From contig OZ220677.1 in the NCBI GenBank assembly GCA_965116335.1, forward strand, positions 2,232,001-2,296,000: a stretch of 64,000 nt of DNA. The letters run 5' to 3'. The translations under genes and the position numbers were made by a program. Below, piece after piece: positions 17,793 through 27,223 of the stretch (position 1 is its first letter; every line of letters begins with the position of its first letter). The notes under the pieces are model-generated. The model was given only the letters and a program-made list of their open reading frames with translations. It was not told where the DNA came from and ran no database searches. The stretch is from G963663315 sp965116335 (GTDB lineage: Bacteria > Pseudomonadota > Gammaproteobacteria > Arenicellales > Poriferihabitantaceae).

Positions 17793-19172
17793 ATGATTTA
17801 TCGGATTGACGATCTTGAGGTGCCCCCTGGGAATCCATTTGAGAAAGACTCACTCGAACGAAAGCCGCTGGTTGAATTTCTTTCCAGCCTGATCGGACGA
17901 TTGGACGGGCCTTTCGTGATGGCCCTGGACTCTCCTTTCGGCTCAGGAAAAACCACCCTGGTTCGTATGCTGATGGCGAACCTCAAAGGCCAAGGGTATC
18001 CGTGTATATATTTCAATGCCTGGGAGGTTGACTACGCGACTGACCCGTTGGTGGCTCTGGTCTCATCCATCGACCGCATTGATCTTGAGGAGAATCAGAA
18101 ACCGGAGAAATACCGAGAACTCTTGAAATCCATTAAGGAAGTCACGACTGCTCTTGCCAAGCCAGGCATAATAGCTGGAATAAAGGCACTGACATCGGGA
18201 ACAATTGATCTGAACGAGATACTGAAGGCGCTACCCTCAGCGACTGCTGATGCTACAGGAGGCATCGTTGAGGAATTCAATCAGGAACGTGATCTTTTGG
18301 ACAAGTTCAGGGAAGAATTGGAGAAGGCAGTAAAACTGCTCCCAACGGTTGACAAGAAGCCCAGCAACCTCGTCTTTTTCATTGATGAACTTGATCGTTG
18401 CCGCCCGACCTTTGCTATTCAACTCCTCGAACGAATCAAACACCTGTTTGACGTCCCGAACATTGTCTTCGTGTTGTCAATCGATAAAAACCAGATTGAG
18501 GCCAGCACAAAGGCAGTCTATGGAGCGGAGATTGACGCAACAGAATACCTTCGTCGTTTTTTCGATCTGGAATACGGCATCCCCATCGTTGACACCCAAC
18601 GCTACACAGACAGTCTTATTACACGCTTTGACCTCGACCCGGTTTTTAAAGAGCGGAGCAATAATCCTGCAACTGCCTATGACAGGAAACAGTTTGTTGA
18701 ATTTTTCACGTTGCTCAGCGAGGCGGTGGGGTTAACGCTCCGGGCTCAGGAGAGATGTATTACACGGTTACGGGTCATAATGGATCAAACGTCTTCCAAC
18801 CAGTATCTCGACCCCATTTTGGTGGCGACCCTGATCGTCTTGCGCTCTCATCAACCTGATTTTTATAACCGCTTTATCCGTGGTGAAGCATCGCCTGATG
18901 ATGTAATGGAGTTTCTGACTTCCTTGCCTGGATGGAAAATAGACCGGACAGACTTGCAAACAAACGTAATACATGCGTGTCTTCTGATCGCAGACCCTGA
19001 CCACGACCGTGCCGATCATCGGATTAAGGAACTGAGATCAGCCACTGATAACGATGAATGTGCTTCTGCCCTCATGAGGACGAAGGAGTTTATTCAGGGA
19101 TTTCCTCCACGGGATATATCTCTTACCGAAATCGCCAGGAAAATAGATTTGGCATCCGGGGTTCGTGAATGA
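17793..19172 (+). CDS. KAP family P-loop NTPase
   Basis: A 459-residue protein of the KAP NTPase family. Walker A is SPFGSGKTT (47-55) in the family context PFVMALDSPFGSGKTTLV; IYFNAWEVDY at 72-81 is another KAP hallmark; Walker B is NLVFFIDELDRC at 192-203. A membrane insertion, seen in many KAP proteins between the Walker boxes, is replaced here by a helical, weakly hydrophobic stretch (120-160). Bacterial KAP NTPases are common in defence islands but their action is mostly unknown. It follows copy 3 of the AAA/nuclease gene closely and could be cotranscribed with it. Confidence 0.85.
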   Translation: MIYRIDDLEVPPGNPFEKDSLERKPLVEFLSSLIGRLDGPFVMALDSPFGSGKTTLVRMLMANLKGQGYPCIYFNAWEVDYATDPLVALVSSIDRIDLEENQKPEKYRELLKSIKEVTTALAKPGIIAGIKALTSGTIDLNEILKALPSATADATGGIVEEFNQERDLLDKFREELEKAVKLLPTVDKKPSNLVFFIDELDRCRPTFAIQLLERIKHLFDVPNIVFVLSIDKNQIEASTKAVYGAEIDATEYLRRFFDLEYGIPIVDTQRYTDSLITRFDLDPVFKERSNNPATAYDRKQFVEFFTLLSEAVGLTLRAQERCITRLRVIMDQTSSNQYLDPILVATLIVLRSHQPDFYNRFIRGEASPDDVMEFLTSLPGWKIDRTDLQTNVIHACLLIADPDHDRADHRIKELRSATDNDECASALMRTKEFIQGFPPRDISLTEIARKIDLASGVRE

Positions 19173-19321
19173 ACGGGAACGAGTGGTAGGCCGTGCCCAT
19201 TCTCCACTGGCTGACACGAGACGAAGATATTCGGCGCACGAAGCAGGTGCCCTACCGCCTGCCGCAAGAAATACCTGAGCTTTCAGCAGGAGATACCAAT
19301 GCCGGGAATATGTTGATCCAA

Positions 19322-21823
19322 CTATTTCGTCATCGTAAGAAATTCTGTTACGTCTGAATTATCTCCAACCGCTGCTACACCGAGAATGGTTTTTCTGGCA
19401 AGCTCACGGGCTGCATTTTTGTGACTAATTACCGCCTTCACATTTTCAATAATCTTGTTTTTCTTTTTTTTTGTTTTCGGAATTGGCAAAATTAATTCAT
19501 GAACTCGCCTCCCGAGGGTGTCGATAATGTCTTGAGTGAACCGTTTGGCGAATATTTGCTCCTTCACTATCGGACTTGTCAGGACCGCAAGTAACAAATA
19601 AGGGTGTAAAACTTCATGGTTGTTTGATCGTATTTTGTAGATGTGGCTTTGATAGACTATTTTTGTGTCATATTTCGTTATCAAGGCGCACGTTCCAACA
19701 AGATAGGTGCCATCTCGGACTACCAGAATGTCGTTTTCCTGAATGTCTTGTTTATCTTTTAAACTTTCATAGATTGTTTCCGATAGGCCGTGCTTTGGAT
19801 CAAGCTTGATTTCCCAGTTTGCGATATCCGATGTTCGTATAAACGGGATATTGCCTGTTCCATACGACAGTTTACCGACTTCTTGACCAGTTGAAATATC
19901 GATGATGCCTTGTTCGAACAAATCCCTGAACATTAATAGATCATGCGTTTTCTTTAGCGTTTCAAGTTTCTTCTGGATTTCCGGATTGTAGTATTTAGGC
20001 AGGTAGATATTATCTCGAATATTGGTTTCATTGATAACGAAGCCCCAATGGTCATAGGTCAGCTTTCCTTTTTCCTTGTAATCAAGAAATTTTTCCAATA
20101 TTTTTGGAAGATCATCATGCGGTATCGGCAAGCCTCTTGAGTCGTGACCACACCACTTGGCAATAGCCATGAATATTTCGTGGTCAGTTTCCCGGTTGGT
20201 TGGGATTTTTTCGATTATAACCGCACACGTCTTAGCATGCGTGTAGGGTTGAAATAGTTCTTCCGGTAGTGAAACTATGGCTTTGATACGCGCTACTGAC
20301 TTGATGTATTGAACGATGTATCGGTGGGATGGATTACAGAACATACTTTCGGGTGCTATGATTCCAAGCCGTCCCCCATCCTGCATAAGTTCCAAACATC
20401 GTTCAACAAAAAGAATTTGCGGAGCTTGTCCCTTGTGTAGCGTGTTCTTTTCTTCAAATTCGCCGGATGTCATGTTGACAGACCATTTGTGTCCTAATCG
20501 ATAACAACCGAGAATTGCTGTGTCCTCAATCTTCAGCTTCTTGCCGAATGGGGGATTCGTCATCACAACGTCGAACGACCCAAGCGGGACGTTTTCACTA
20601 GTCAGAGCTTTCCAGTGTTCCGGAACATCCAGGCTGTTCTCGCAAAAGACCCCTCCACGACCATCACCAATGATAGCCATGTATGCCTTGGCAACCTTGC
20701 TCAAGAAGTTGTCCTTGTCAATGCCTCGGAAATTCTTGATTGCGGCTTCCAGCTTCTCTGAAGCTATCTCAGAATCTGGCCAGCCAAACGAAGCCCCCTT
20801 TTCTTCAATGTGCTCCCAAACATCCCTGAGTGCTTCAATCAAAAAGCCACCGCTACCACAGGCGGGATCAATCACCTTGTCATCAGAGGTTGGGTTGACG
20901 ATTTCAACGATCAATTTGACCACATTGCGGGGGGTGAAGAACTGTCCCTGTCCGCCCTTCAAAGATGGGCCAATAAATGTTTCAAATGCATCCGCTATTG
21001 CGTCGCGCTCACTGTCGATCAAGCAAAATAATTGTAATTCACCGACCACATAAGTAAGTGATTTATCGTCAAGGGTAATTTTATCCCTTTCATCAATTAC
21101 ATCTGAATACTTGGTCTTTACATGGACGAAGATTTGTTGAATACGTTCGTTTATCTCATAAGATTTTTCACCAATGCCAGCACGGAACTTCACCATGTCG
21201 TTTGGTTTGGTGAAACGCTCGTCATAGATCTTGCAAAAGATTAAATAGATTATCTGTTGTGCGAACACTTCGTCACGCGTAATACCAACCGCATTGGCCG
21301 CAAGATAATGGCGGATGGTTCGGAATACGCTTTTCAGATTGTGTGTCGGTTTCAGGTCTTTGCGTTTGTAAAGGCCAATGTCTTCAACCCGTTCTCCATG
21401 CTTCGGAATATTGGGTATCTCTTCAAAGATCACTTTTCCTTTGTCTTCGGTCTTTTTGAGAAATAGTTTCTCGCGACCATTAAACCATACACCAAATTGG
21501 GATGTAGAAAACCGAAGATAGTCTTTCAGCTGCGTGAGCCCGTCTTTTCGATTAGCCTTCTTACATTCAACTATGATTTCAATGTTATTTTCCTTGTGGT
21601 CCTTCGAATTGAAAATAGCAATATCAACTGGATATTCCTTTTTTGTATCTGAAGGACGAGCCCTCACTCGCCATTGCGGACGGGTTTGTATTAGTTCCTT
21701 TGGGTATCCGTAGTCACCAACAAGCATCTTGGAGAATACTTGAACGGCCTCAATTTCTTCGGGAGTGGCACGGACAGTAGTACCGCTAACAAAATCTTTT
21801 ATGTATCCGTCTTTTAGTCCCAT
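19322..21823 (-). CDS. Single-chain restriction-methylation-specificity enzyme (type IIG-like)
   Basis: An 833-residue fusion. Residues about 1-150 are a type I HsdR_N-like nuclease: D67 in PVDIAI and E86-C-K88 in IIVECKKA form the PD-(D/E)XK core. Residues about 160-600 are an N6-adenine methylase of HsdM type: QGQFFTPRNVV, motif I DPACGSGGF (319-327) and motif IV NPPF (423-426). Residues about 610-800 resemble one HsdS target-recognition domain (GNIPFIRTSDI, ENDILVVRDGT, LPYLLLAVL-like helix). It would thus cut and methylate at a site read by its own single recognition domain. No separate hsdR or hsdS gene is adjacent. Part of the defence island, converging with the KAP gene. Confidence 0.85.
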   Translation of the reverse strand: MGLKDGYIKDFVSGTTVRATPEEIEAVQVFSKMLVGDYGYPKELIQTRPQWRVRARPSDTKKEYPVDIAIFNSKDHKENNIEIIVECKKANRKDGLTQLKDYLRFSTSQFGVWFNGREKLFLKKTEDKGKVIFEEIPNIPKHGERVEDIGLYKRKDLKPTHNLKSVFRTIRHYLAANAVGITRDEVFAQQIIYLIFCKIYDERFTKPNDMVKFRAGIGEKSYEINERIQQIFVHVKTKYSDVIDERDKITLDDKSLTYVVGELQLFCLIDSERDAIADAFETFIGPSLKGGQGQFFTPRNVVKLIVEIVNPTSDDKVIDPACGSGGFLIEALRDVWEHIEEKGASFGWPDSEIASEKLEAAIKNFRGIDKDNFLSKVAKAYMAIIGDGRGGVFCENSLDVPEHWKALTSENVPLGSFDVVMTNPPFGKKLKIEDTAILGCYRLGHKWSVNMTSGEFEEKNTLHKGQAPQILFVERCLELMQDGGRLGIIAPESMFCNPSHRYIVQYIKSVARIKAIVSLPEELFQPYTHAKTCAVIIEKIPTNRETDHEIFMAIAKWCGHDSRGLPIPHDDLPKILEKFLDYKEKGKLTYDHWGFVINETNIRDNIYLPKYYNPEIQKKLETLKKTHDLLMFRDLFEQGIIDISTGQEVGKLSYGTGNIPFIRTSDIANWEIKLDPKHGLSETIYESLKDKQDIQENDILVVRDGTYLVGTCALITKYDTKIVYQSHIYKIRSNNHEVLHPYLLLAVLTSPIVKEQIFAKRFTQDIIDTLGRRVHELILPIPKTKKKKNKIIENVKAVISHKNAARELARKTILGVAAVGDNSDVTEFLTMTK

Positions 21824-22076
21824 TCTGAATTCTCTGTATTGATTGCTAATTGCGCCTGATCTTTATCAGATGATTGCAGTCCCGAAGGCAGAACGGTTAT
21901 TAGATAACAATCTCATTTATTAGTGAACCTCTGATTAATTCAGCTTCCATTGTATAATTACTATTTTATTATGAACAGTAATTTTCCGCTCCCGATCGAT
22001 GATTTCGAGCCATTCAGCTCTGCTATTTGAGTTGAGATCTACAAGAAATCTCCTGTCAAAATGACTGGATGGCCAA

Positions 22077-25000
22077 TTATTCAAACCTTTCGTTCTGTTC
22101 GCGATTCTCCTGATCTTCCTGCTCACGTTCTTGTTTTATCCTTTCCTGTAATTTCTCATGTTCATTTCTGGCCCAGATTGCGACCTTCTCATTGTTATTT
22201 CTGCATAGGGCTTGATACAAAACAGCACTATCTTGCAGGGCATCTGCTCGCGAACTGACCCATGACATAAGCCCGGGTTTATTGGCAAGCCGTTCCAAAA
22301 CATCTTCCAACACGGGCGCTTTATCAAACATCGTATACACAAAAGACCTCCATTCGTATTTCCCTGTTTCATCCGATTTGCTGAATGGCTGCATCCATGA
22401 CGCAATCAGCACATAGCGGGAAGATGGTGCTTTCTCGCACCAGGACAAGAGGTCAACATCCGAAATTTGATCCAGAGGATTACGACACTGTTCATCGGAA
22501 TGAGTAATCAGTGGATCATTCTTCAAAAACACATCCAGGTATATCGTGGGTTGGACTTTTGCAAGGCTGTTGAATAGTAATGGGTAATTAAAGAAAGATA
22601 GGCGATATTCTGAAATTTCTTTATCAAGATTTTCGCACGTTATGGTGGCGGCATGACTGCCCTTTTGCCCGGCCAGACAGATATTGGCAACTTTTTCCAG
22701 TTTGCAATCAGGGGTATCAACATTATTGTTTTCAGCAAACGGGAATGTCGCCATCAGGTTCCGCGCCACCGCCATCAAGTCGTCGGAGTAGTTCGATGAT
22801 TCCAGGTTATGATTGAAAAAGCGCATGTACAGTATTTCAAGGGCAACACCGACTCCACCCTCTCTCAAGAGAATTTTATTCAGCAGAGCAGCCAGGTCAT
22901 CGTCACTTATAGGTTCATGAGCACGCCCGAATACAAGATGCCGAAATAGCTGTATTTCCGCTATTCCAAGGTCAAGGGACTCATGCAGTCGCTTTACACC
23001 CCTTTGATCCATAGTGGAGGTACATATCTGAATCTCTGGAAACCATTTTCCTAACAAATCATCCCTGACCAGATCATCGAGTATCGAGTTGTAGAGCGCA
23101 GGGTCTGATTCTGCACATGACCGGAGAAAGCCTACAAAAACATCAATCCGGCGCATTTCTGCCGTTGTCTTTGCAAGCTCAGCATACAAGGCTTGAAAAA
23201 GCTCTTTTTTGTCATTGCTCCCTTCTGCCAGACCAATCCCAAAATGAACCAGCCTTCTGCTATCTGTGGAGACAAGTTCTGGCAGCAATGCGTTGAGTGT
23301 CTCGGAGTCCTGTGCAACTTCGACACCAATCTTGCGGGTCGTTTCTTCTGTACGGCGATATCTGGTGACAGCATCTTCTTCGTTGCACCCTTCTTCCAAG
23401 TCAAAGCCACCATGTTGGCCTGAAAGCGCGAAGGCGCGTGCTTTTTCCAAAAGGCTGTCGGGGCTCAAAAGCTTCTCCAACCCGCAGACCCTTTTCTTAT
23501 CTACATCGGTAAAACTGTTACTGTCGTATTGTATGATTTCACACACGGCAATCCAGCCATCATTCCATGCTCCTTGTCCCCGAATCTCCCTGACTGGTTG
23601 CTCCAACGAATCAAACACACGGCCTGTTCTCCATAAGTTACGCAGATTATTTGCCAGAATTTTTTTCGCCTGCTTCGAAATTGATCGATCTGAAAGAGCA
23701 ACTCGTGAGCAAATATTGATAACGATATTGTACCAGCGGGCTACCTCTTCATGTGTCTTTGGATGATACCCGTAATCTCTGGACCTTGCCCCGAAATTAA
23801 ATTCATGGAATGAACTGAAAAGCCTTGTCTTCAGCGAAGCATTGAGTAAAAGAAAACCGATCTCCTGCTTGCTCTCATCTTCGGAGTCTATCAATTCCTC
23901 GATAATCCTGGCTCTGTCCTCAATACGCGCACGAGTGCCGGATAAGCGAATACAAAACAATGATTTGAGTGTATCGCGTGCGTCCTGATCCCCTGATAGC
24001 GCGAAGCGGCACAGCAGCCTTGCACTCCTGTCGAATAGTTCCGAGTCGTATGCCAAATGCCTCAGCAATCGCACAAACTCACCGGAATGGGGGTTATTAT
24101 TTGAAGTAAACGCATACCCATCACCTCCATTTACAGCCCGCTCTATGGCTTCAAACGTGTTGGCTGGTGATACCGGGGCGATATTACTGAGAACGTCAAT
24201 TCCGAAATCATTGAGGTTGCCGACTCCCTTTCCAATCCAGCCATCCGGGGCGAGCCAGTCATTCACGATTCCTATAGCTGTATCACAGTCATGAAGATAA
24301 CTTAAACGGCGTGTGAATGACTTTATCAGCCTTTCAGGACTCCCTAAAAACCTATCCACCAGAATGTCTTTTGGAATAGATTCAAGCGCACCTTTGGCAA
24401 GACGATTTGCAATCGCAGGAGGAAGTACAGCCCGCCAGACACCGCGAGATTGAATAAGATCTCGCTCCATGAGTTTAGTAATATCACGAAATAGCTCAGT
24501 ACCCGTTTTGTCAACAAGAGAAGCAAGGAACTTGATCTCTGATTTTTTAGAGCTTGCATCTGTCCCTTCGAATGAATAAACGAGGGCGCACGCCTGTGCT
24601 GAGATGAGCAAGTTTTGATCAGGAGCATGGCGTTGCTGCCAAAAAAGTCTTTTGAAAAGCTCCTCGTCACGAAATCCAGATAAGGTTTCACCTTTTTTTA
24701 CAGTGTTCGCAAGCGCTATGGCTATACGCGCATTGCCGCCAGAAAAATTTGCAATTGTTCTCATGTCAACCTGACTAATATGAGCAAATTGTTTACGTCT
24801 ATCGATCAGCCTTTCAATAACCTTTTCACTGGCAGATTCAAGCATGAACACGTCGGTTTCTTCTGGAAGATCATCGAGCACATCGTATTCAACTGTAATC
24901 AGACTGACAGTGCTTTGCTGCACAGAACAGGATTGCGTCAAGCGGTGATGCAAATCTGGAGGGCAATTATCAACAATCAGTACTGTCCTGCTTCCACCGT

Positions 25001-25877
25001 TAATGAGTTGACTGGCCATTGCAACCGGAGCAGGTGAGGGACTATCGGCCATATCCGTGTAGATTGCCTGATGTTGGTTGAGTGCATTCTCACCCACTTT
25101 ACTATCAAACAAAGCCTGGACAAGCCGTGTCTTTCCAACACCGGATAATCCTGTCAGTCGTATGGATGCCCTCGGTTTCTGCAGGGCTGAACGAAGTTTT
25201 AACAATCCGTCTTCAATAGACAGGCTTTGATTTGTTGAGTTATTCCCGTCATGCAACCGAAGGCAGTCATCGTGAATATATTCATCTTCAACTTCTCCTG
25301 AAGCATGTGTCCAATCTCCATACCCTTGCCACCCTGATAGAGGCTTTTTTATTTTTTCTCGTACCCATATAACCATAGATGGATGCGAGCGAACCCATGT
25401 TGCAACGCGCCCGCGATCAAAAAAATCCAAATGGAAATCCTCATGACCAATTTCATTGCTCACTGCCTCGTTCATAGCTCCGGTTCGTCTTGTGAGGGCT
25501 GTGTTAGTTGTAGAATCCGCCGAACTGACAATGATATAAGCCCCATTGTCTTGCAGAAGTGCTTTTATGGACTCCCGCAATTTGCCCCCTGATCTCATTT
25601 CCTTAAGGATTCTCGCTTTCGGCATATCAGACTTTTTAACCTGGAAACCTGTTGCGTTTCTCGGCACAAAACTTGCGTCAGGGGGTGACACATCGCCGTC
25701 AACGACAACATCCAGGCCACCATCAGCGGCATCCTGATGGCCACCCCATTTGATTCCTGCCGTCGACAAACCTGCCAACCTGTAGTCCGCCTCACACAGT
25801 AATCCTATCAAGTCACGTAGGTCGGCATCGCCCAATGCAGCAATGTCATCTCCGGTAATTTCAATTAACATAGACAT
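22077..25877 (-). CDS. STAND-type NTPase with N-terminal nuclease-like domain, possible Avs-like defence protein
   Basis: A 1266-residue protein. Residues about 15-170 look like a PD-(D/E)XK (Mrr/Cap4-like) domain, with D56 in GGLDVVV and QVKK at 79-82. A P-loop NTPase follows: Walker A GLSGVGKT (243-250), Walker B TVLIVDNC (298-305), then a helical region FSGGNARIAIALA of AP-ATPase style. The last 750 residues are helical and repeat-like, fitting the sensor half of STAND proteins. Nuclease-STAND-sensor order is that of antiviral Avs proteins, which recognise phage proteins and then cleave DNA. I cannot assign a specific Avs type; the Walker B acidic pair is D-N, which is unusual. It stands alone on the minus strand. 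Confidence 0.75.
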   Translation of the reverse strand: MSMLIEITGDDIAALGDADLRDLIGLLCEADYRLAGLSTAGIKWGGHQDAADGGLDVVVDGDVSPPDASFVPRNATGFQVKKSDMPKARILKEMRSGGKLRESIKALLQDNGAYIIVSSADSTTNTALTRRTGAMNEAVSNEIGHEDFHLDFFDRGRVATWVRSHPSMVIWVREKIKKPLSGWQGYGDWTHASGEVEDEYIHDDCLRLHDGNNSTNQSLSIEDGLLKLRSALQKPRASIRLTGLSGVGKTRLVQALFDSKVGENALNQHQAIYTDMADSPSPAPVAMASQLINGGSRTVLIVDNCPPDLHHRLTQSCSVQQSTVSLITVEYDVLDDLPEETDVFMLESASEKVIERLIDRRKQFAHISQVDMRTIANFSGGNARIAIALANTVKKGETLSGFRDEELFKRLFWQQRHAPDQNLLISAQACALVYSFEGTDASSKKSEIKFLASLVDKTGTELFRDITKLMERDLIQSRGVWRAVLPPAIANRLAKGALESIPKDILVDRFLGSPERLIKSFTRRLSYLHDCDTAIGIVNDWLAPDGWIGKGVGNLNDFGIDVLSNIAPVSPANTFEAIERAVNGGDGYAFTSNNNPHSGEFVRLLRHLAYDSELFDRSARLLCRFALSGDQDARDTLKSLFCIRLSGTRARIEDRARIIEELIDSEDESKQEIGFLLLNASLKTRLFSSFHEFNFGARSRDYGYHPKTHEEVARWYNIVINICSRVALSDRSISKQAKKILANNLRNLWRTGRVFDSLEQPVREIRGQGAWNDGWIAVCEIIQYDSNSFTDVDKKRVCGLEKLLSPDSLLEKARAFALSGQHGGFDLEEGCNEEDAVTRYRRTEETTRKIGVEVAQDSETLNALLPELVSTDSRRLVHFGIGLAEGSNDKKELFQALYAELAKTTAEMRRIDVFVGFLRSCAESDPALYNSILDDLVRDDLLGKWFPEIQICTSTMDQRGVKRLHESLDLGIAEIQLFRHLVFGRAHEPISDDDLAALLNKILLREGGVGVALEILYMRFFNHNLESSNYSDDLMAVARNLMATFPFAENNNVDTPDCKLEKVANICLAGQKGSHAATITCENLDKEISEYRLSFFNYPLLFNSLAKVQPTIYLDVFLKNDPLITHSDEQCRNPLDQISDVDLLSWCEKAPSSRYVLIASWMQPFSKSDETGKYEWRSFVYTMFDKAPVLEDVLERLANKPGLMSWVSSRADALQDSAVLYQALCRNNNEKVAIWARNEHEKLQERIKQEREQEDQENREQNERFE

Positions 25878-25941
25878 TATTGCGCTTATTCAATCCTGTA
25901 CAAGGTGCGTGCCTGACGGTCCGTGAATCACAACCGCCACA

Positions 25942-26052
25942 TCAAAATAGTCGGTAGTCTCCACCTCGGCAGTCACTGCCTTCGGCTAATGGTCCACCCT
26001 TCATCAGATAAGAAACGATGTTTGTGTCAAGGACGAGCCGGGCATCGATCAT
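25942..26052 (-). pseudogene. Truncated VapC-type PIN toxin
   Basis: The ATG at 26052 overlaps the stop of the upstream gene (ATGA). The first 24 residues (MIDARLVLDTNIVSYLMKGG, then PLAE) are the N-terminus of VapC PIN ribonucleases, with the first catalytic Asp in LDTN. After that the sequence is unrelated and stops at 36 residues. The remaining catalytic acids are lost, so the toxin is dead. Confidence 0.75.
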
Positions 26053-26282
26053 AGTCGTCCGCCGACCTCAATGTCAGAGTGTCGCAGTTCGTCAATTGCT
26101 TCCTCGAAACCGTCTTCCTCCTCGCCGGGCCATGTGCCGAACAGCATCCGCACATCGCTCATCGGTCGCACCTCCTGCGAATAGGCCAGTTCTTCGATCG
26201 TCGGCGACTCCCAGAATATATGTGAAACCGGGGTTTCCTTCGGCAGAGTCAACTGGTTTTTGGATGTCAATTTGGCGAGCAT
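26049..26282 (-). CDS. VapB/AbrB-like antitoxin, rearranged
   Basis: A 77-residue protein. It begins MLAKLTSKNQLTLPK, the first strands of a SpoVT/AbrB antitoxin. The body then changes to SPTIEELAYSQEVRPMSDVRM, ending in FGTWPGEEEDGFEEAIDELR, which looks like the tail of a different small antitoxin. I infer an in-frame deletion or fusion between two antitoxin genes. It overlaps the truncated vapC, so the ancestral order was antitoxin then toxin. DNA binding is unlikely with the swapped-hairpin fold cut short. Confidence 0.6.
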   Translation of the reverse strand: MLAKLTSKNQLTLPKETPVSHIFWESPTIEELAYSQEVRPMSDVRMLFGTWPGEEEDGFEEAIDELRHSDIEVGGRL

Positions 26283-26385
26283 GGGAATCTCCTGATTACT
26301 GGATATATAGTAAGAATGAAATATTTGGCCTTCTGTAAGCGCCCTGATTAAACGATCTCAACCAGGGCAATACCCATAGCATACC

Positions 26386-27012
26386 CTAAAAAACGAAGCT
26401 CAAGATAAATGAACCTATCAGCACCCATGTCAGTATGTGCAGGCCGTATTCGATTGTCTTGCCGAAAAAATTGAGAGTCTTCATCTGTCGCCTATGCTTG
26501 CGGTTCTCATCGAGATGTAACCGCGCAGTGGTCAAGTCCGCGTCCTCCGTGATCGCCCTGGTCAGGTCGGCATGATGGAACGATGTGCGGGACAAATCAG
26601 CGCCGGTGAAGTCCGCGCCCTCAAGTTCAGCACCACCAAAGTCCGCGCTACTCAAGTCGGCATCCCTGAAATTCGCACCGCTCAAGTCGCATCCGGTGAA
26701 TTTGGCACCCATCAATTCAGATTCGGAAAAGTCCGTGCCGGAAAGGTCCGAGGCACTGAAATCAGCCCACTGCAACCTACACTTGTAGAATCTGGCCTTT
26801 GAGAAGTCAGAATTAGACAGGTTGACCTCCATGTCTACAAAATGAAACTCTCTAACCCGGTTTGGCTTTTTCGGATGCAAATGAGAGAAGTCAACACCCT
26901 GACCGGCAAACCTTCCCGGTCTCGGTAAAGGAAAGTCATTCGCACGCGACCGCAGGGCGTTGTACAGTTCGCCTTTTGAGTTTACTGGCAGGAGATCATC
27001 GTAGAATTTCAT
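26386..27012 (-). CDS. Pentapeptide-repeat membrane-anchored protein
   Basis: A 208-residue protein. Residues about 60-165 form some twenty A(D/N)LxX-type pentapeptides (for example DLSGTDFSESELMGAKF), which fold as a right-handed quadrilateral beta-helix. The C-terminus has one hydrophobic segment (GLHILTWVLIGSFILSFVF), so the helix would be tethered to the membrane. Some members protect DNA gyrase, but nothing here shows the target. It marks the right edge of the accessory region, before the housekeeping genes. Confidence 0.85.
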   Translation of the reverse strand: MKFYDDLLPVNSKGELYNALRSRANDFPLPRPGRFAGQGVDFSHLHPKKPNRVREFHFVDMEVNLSNSDFSKARFYKCRLQWADFSASDLSGTDFSESELMGAKFTGCDLSGANFRDADLSSADFGGAELEGADFTGADLSRTSFHHADLTRAITEDADLTTARLHLDENRKHRRQMKTLNFFGKTIEYGLHILTWVLIGSFILSFVF

Positions 27013-27223
27013 TGTTGTGCCAAATGTATCCTTACTATAACAATTGAGCTATCCTGTGGCTACAGCCGTTCAGATTCACCCGTTACATGGACGAAGGTCG
27101 GGGCTTCATCCTTCAGGCTCATCTTCCATTGGAAAACTCTGCTGATTGACGGACTTAACACCACTGCGATACTCTACCCAAAAACCGCTCCGTGAATTGC
27201 AGATGATATACAGACCCGGCAGT

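Noticed and set aside
21935..22126. 63-residue frame at the end of the STAND gene
   Set aside because: It overlaps the STAND gene end by about 50 bases, has no ribosome-binding site that I can see and no recognisable motif.
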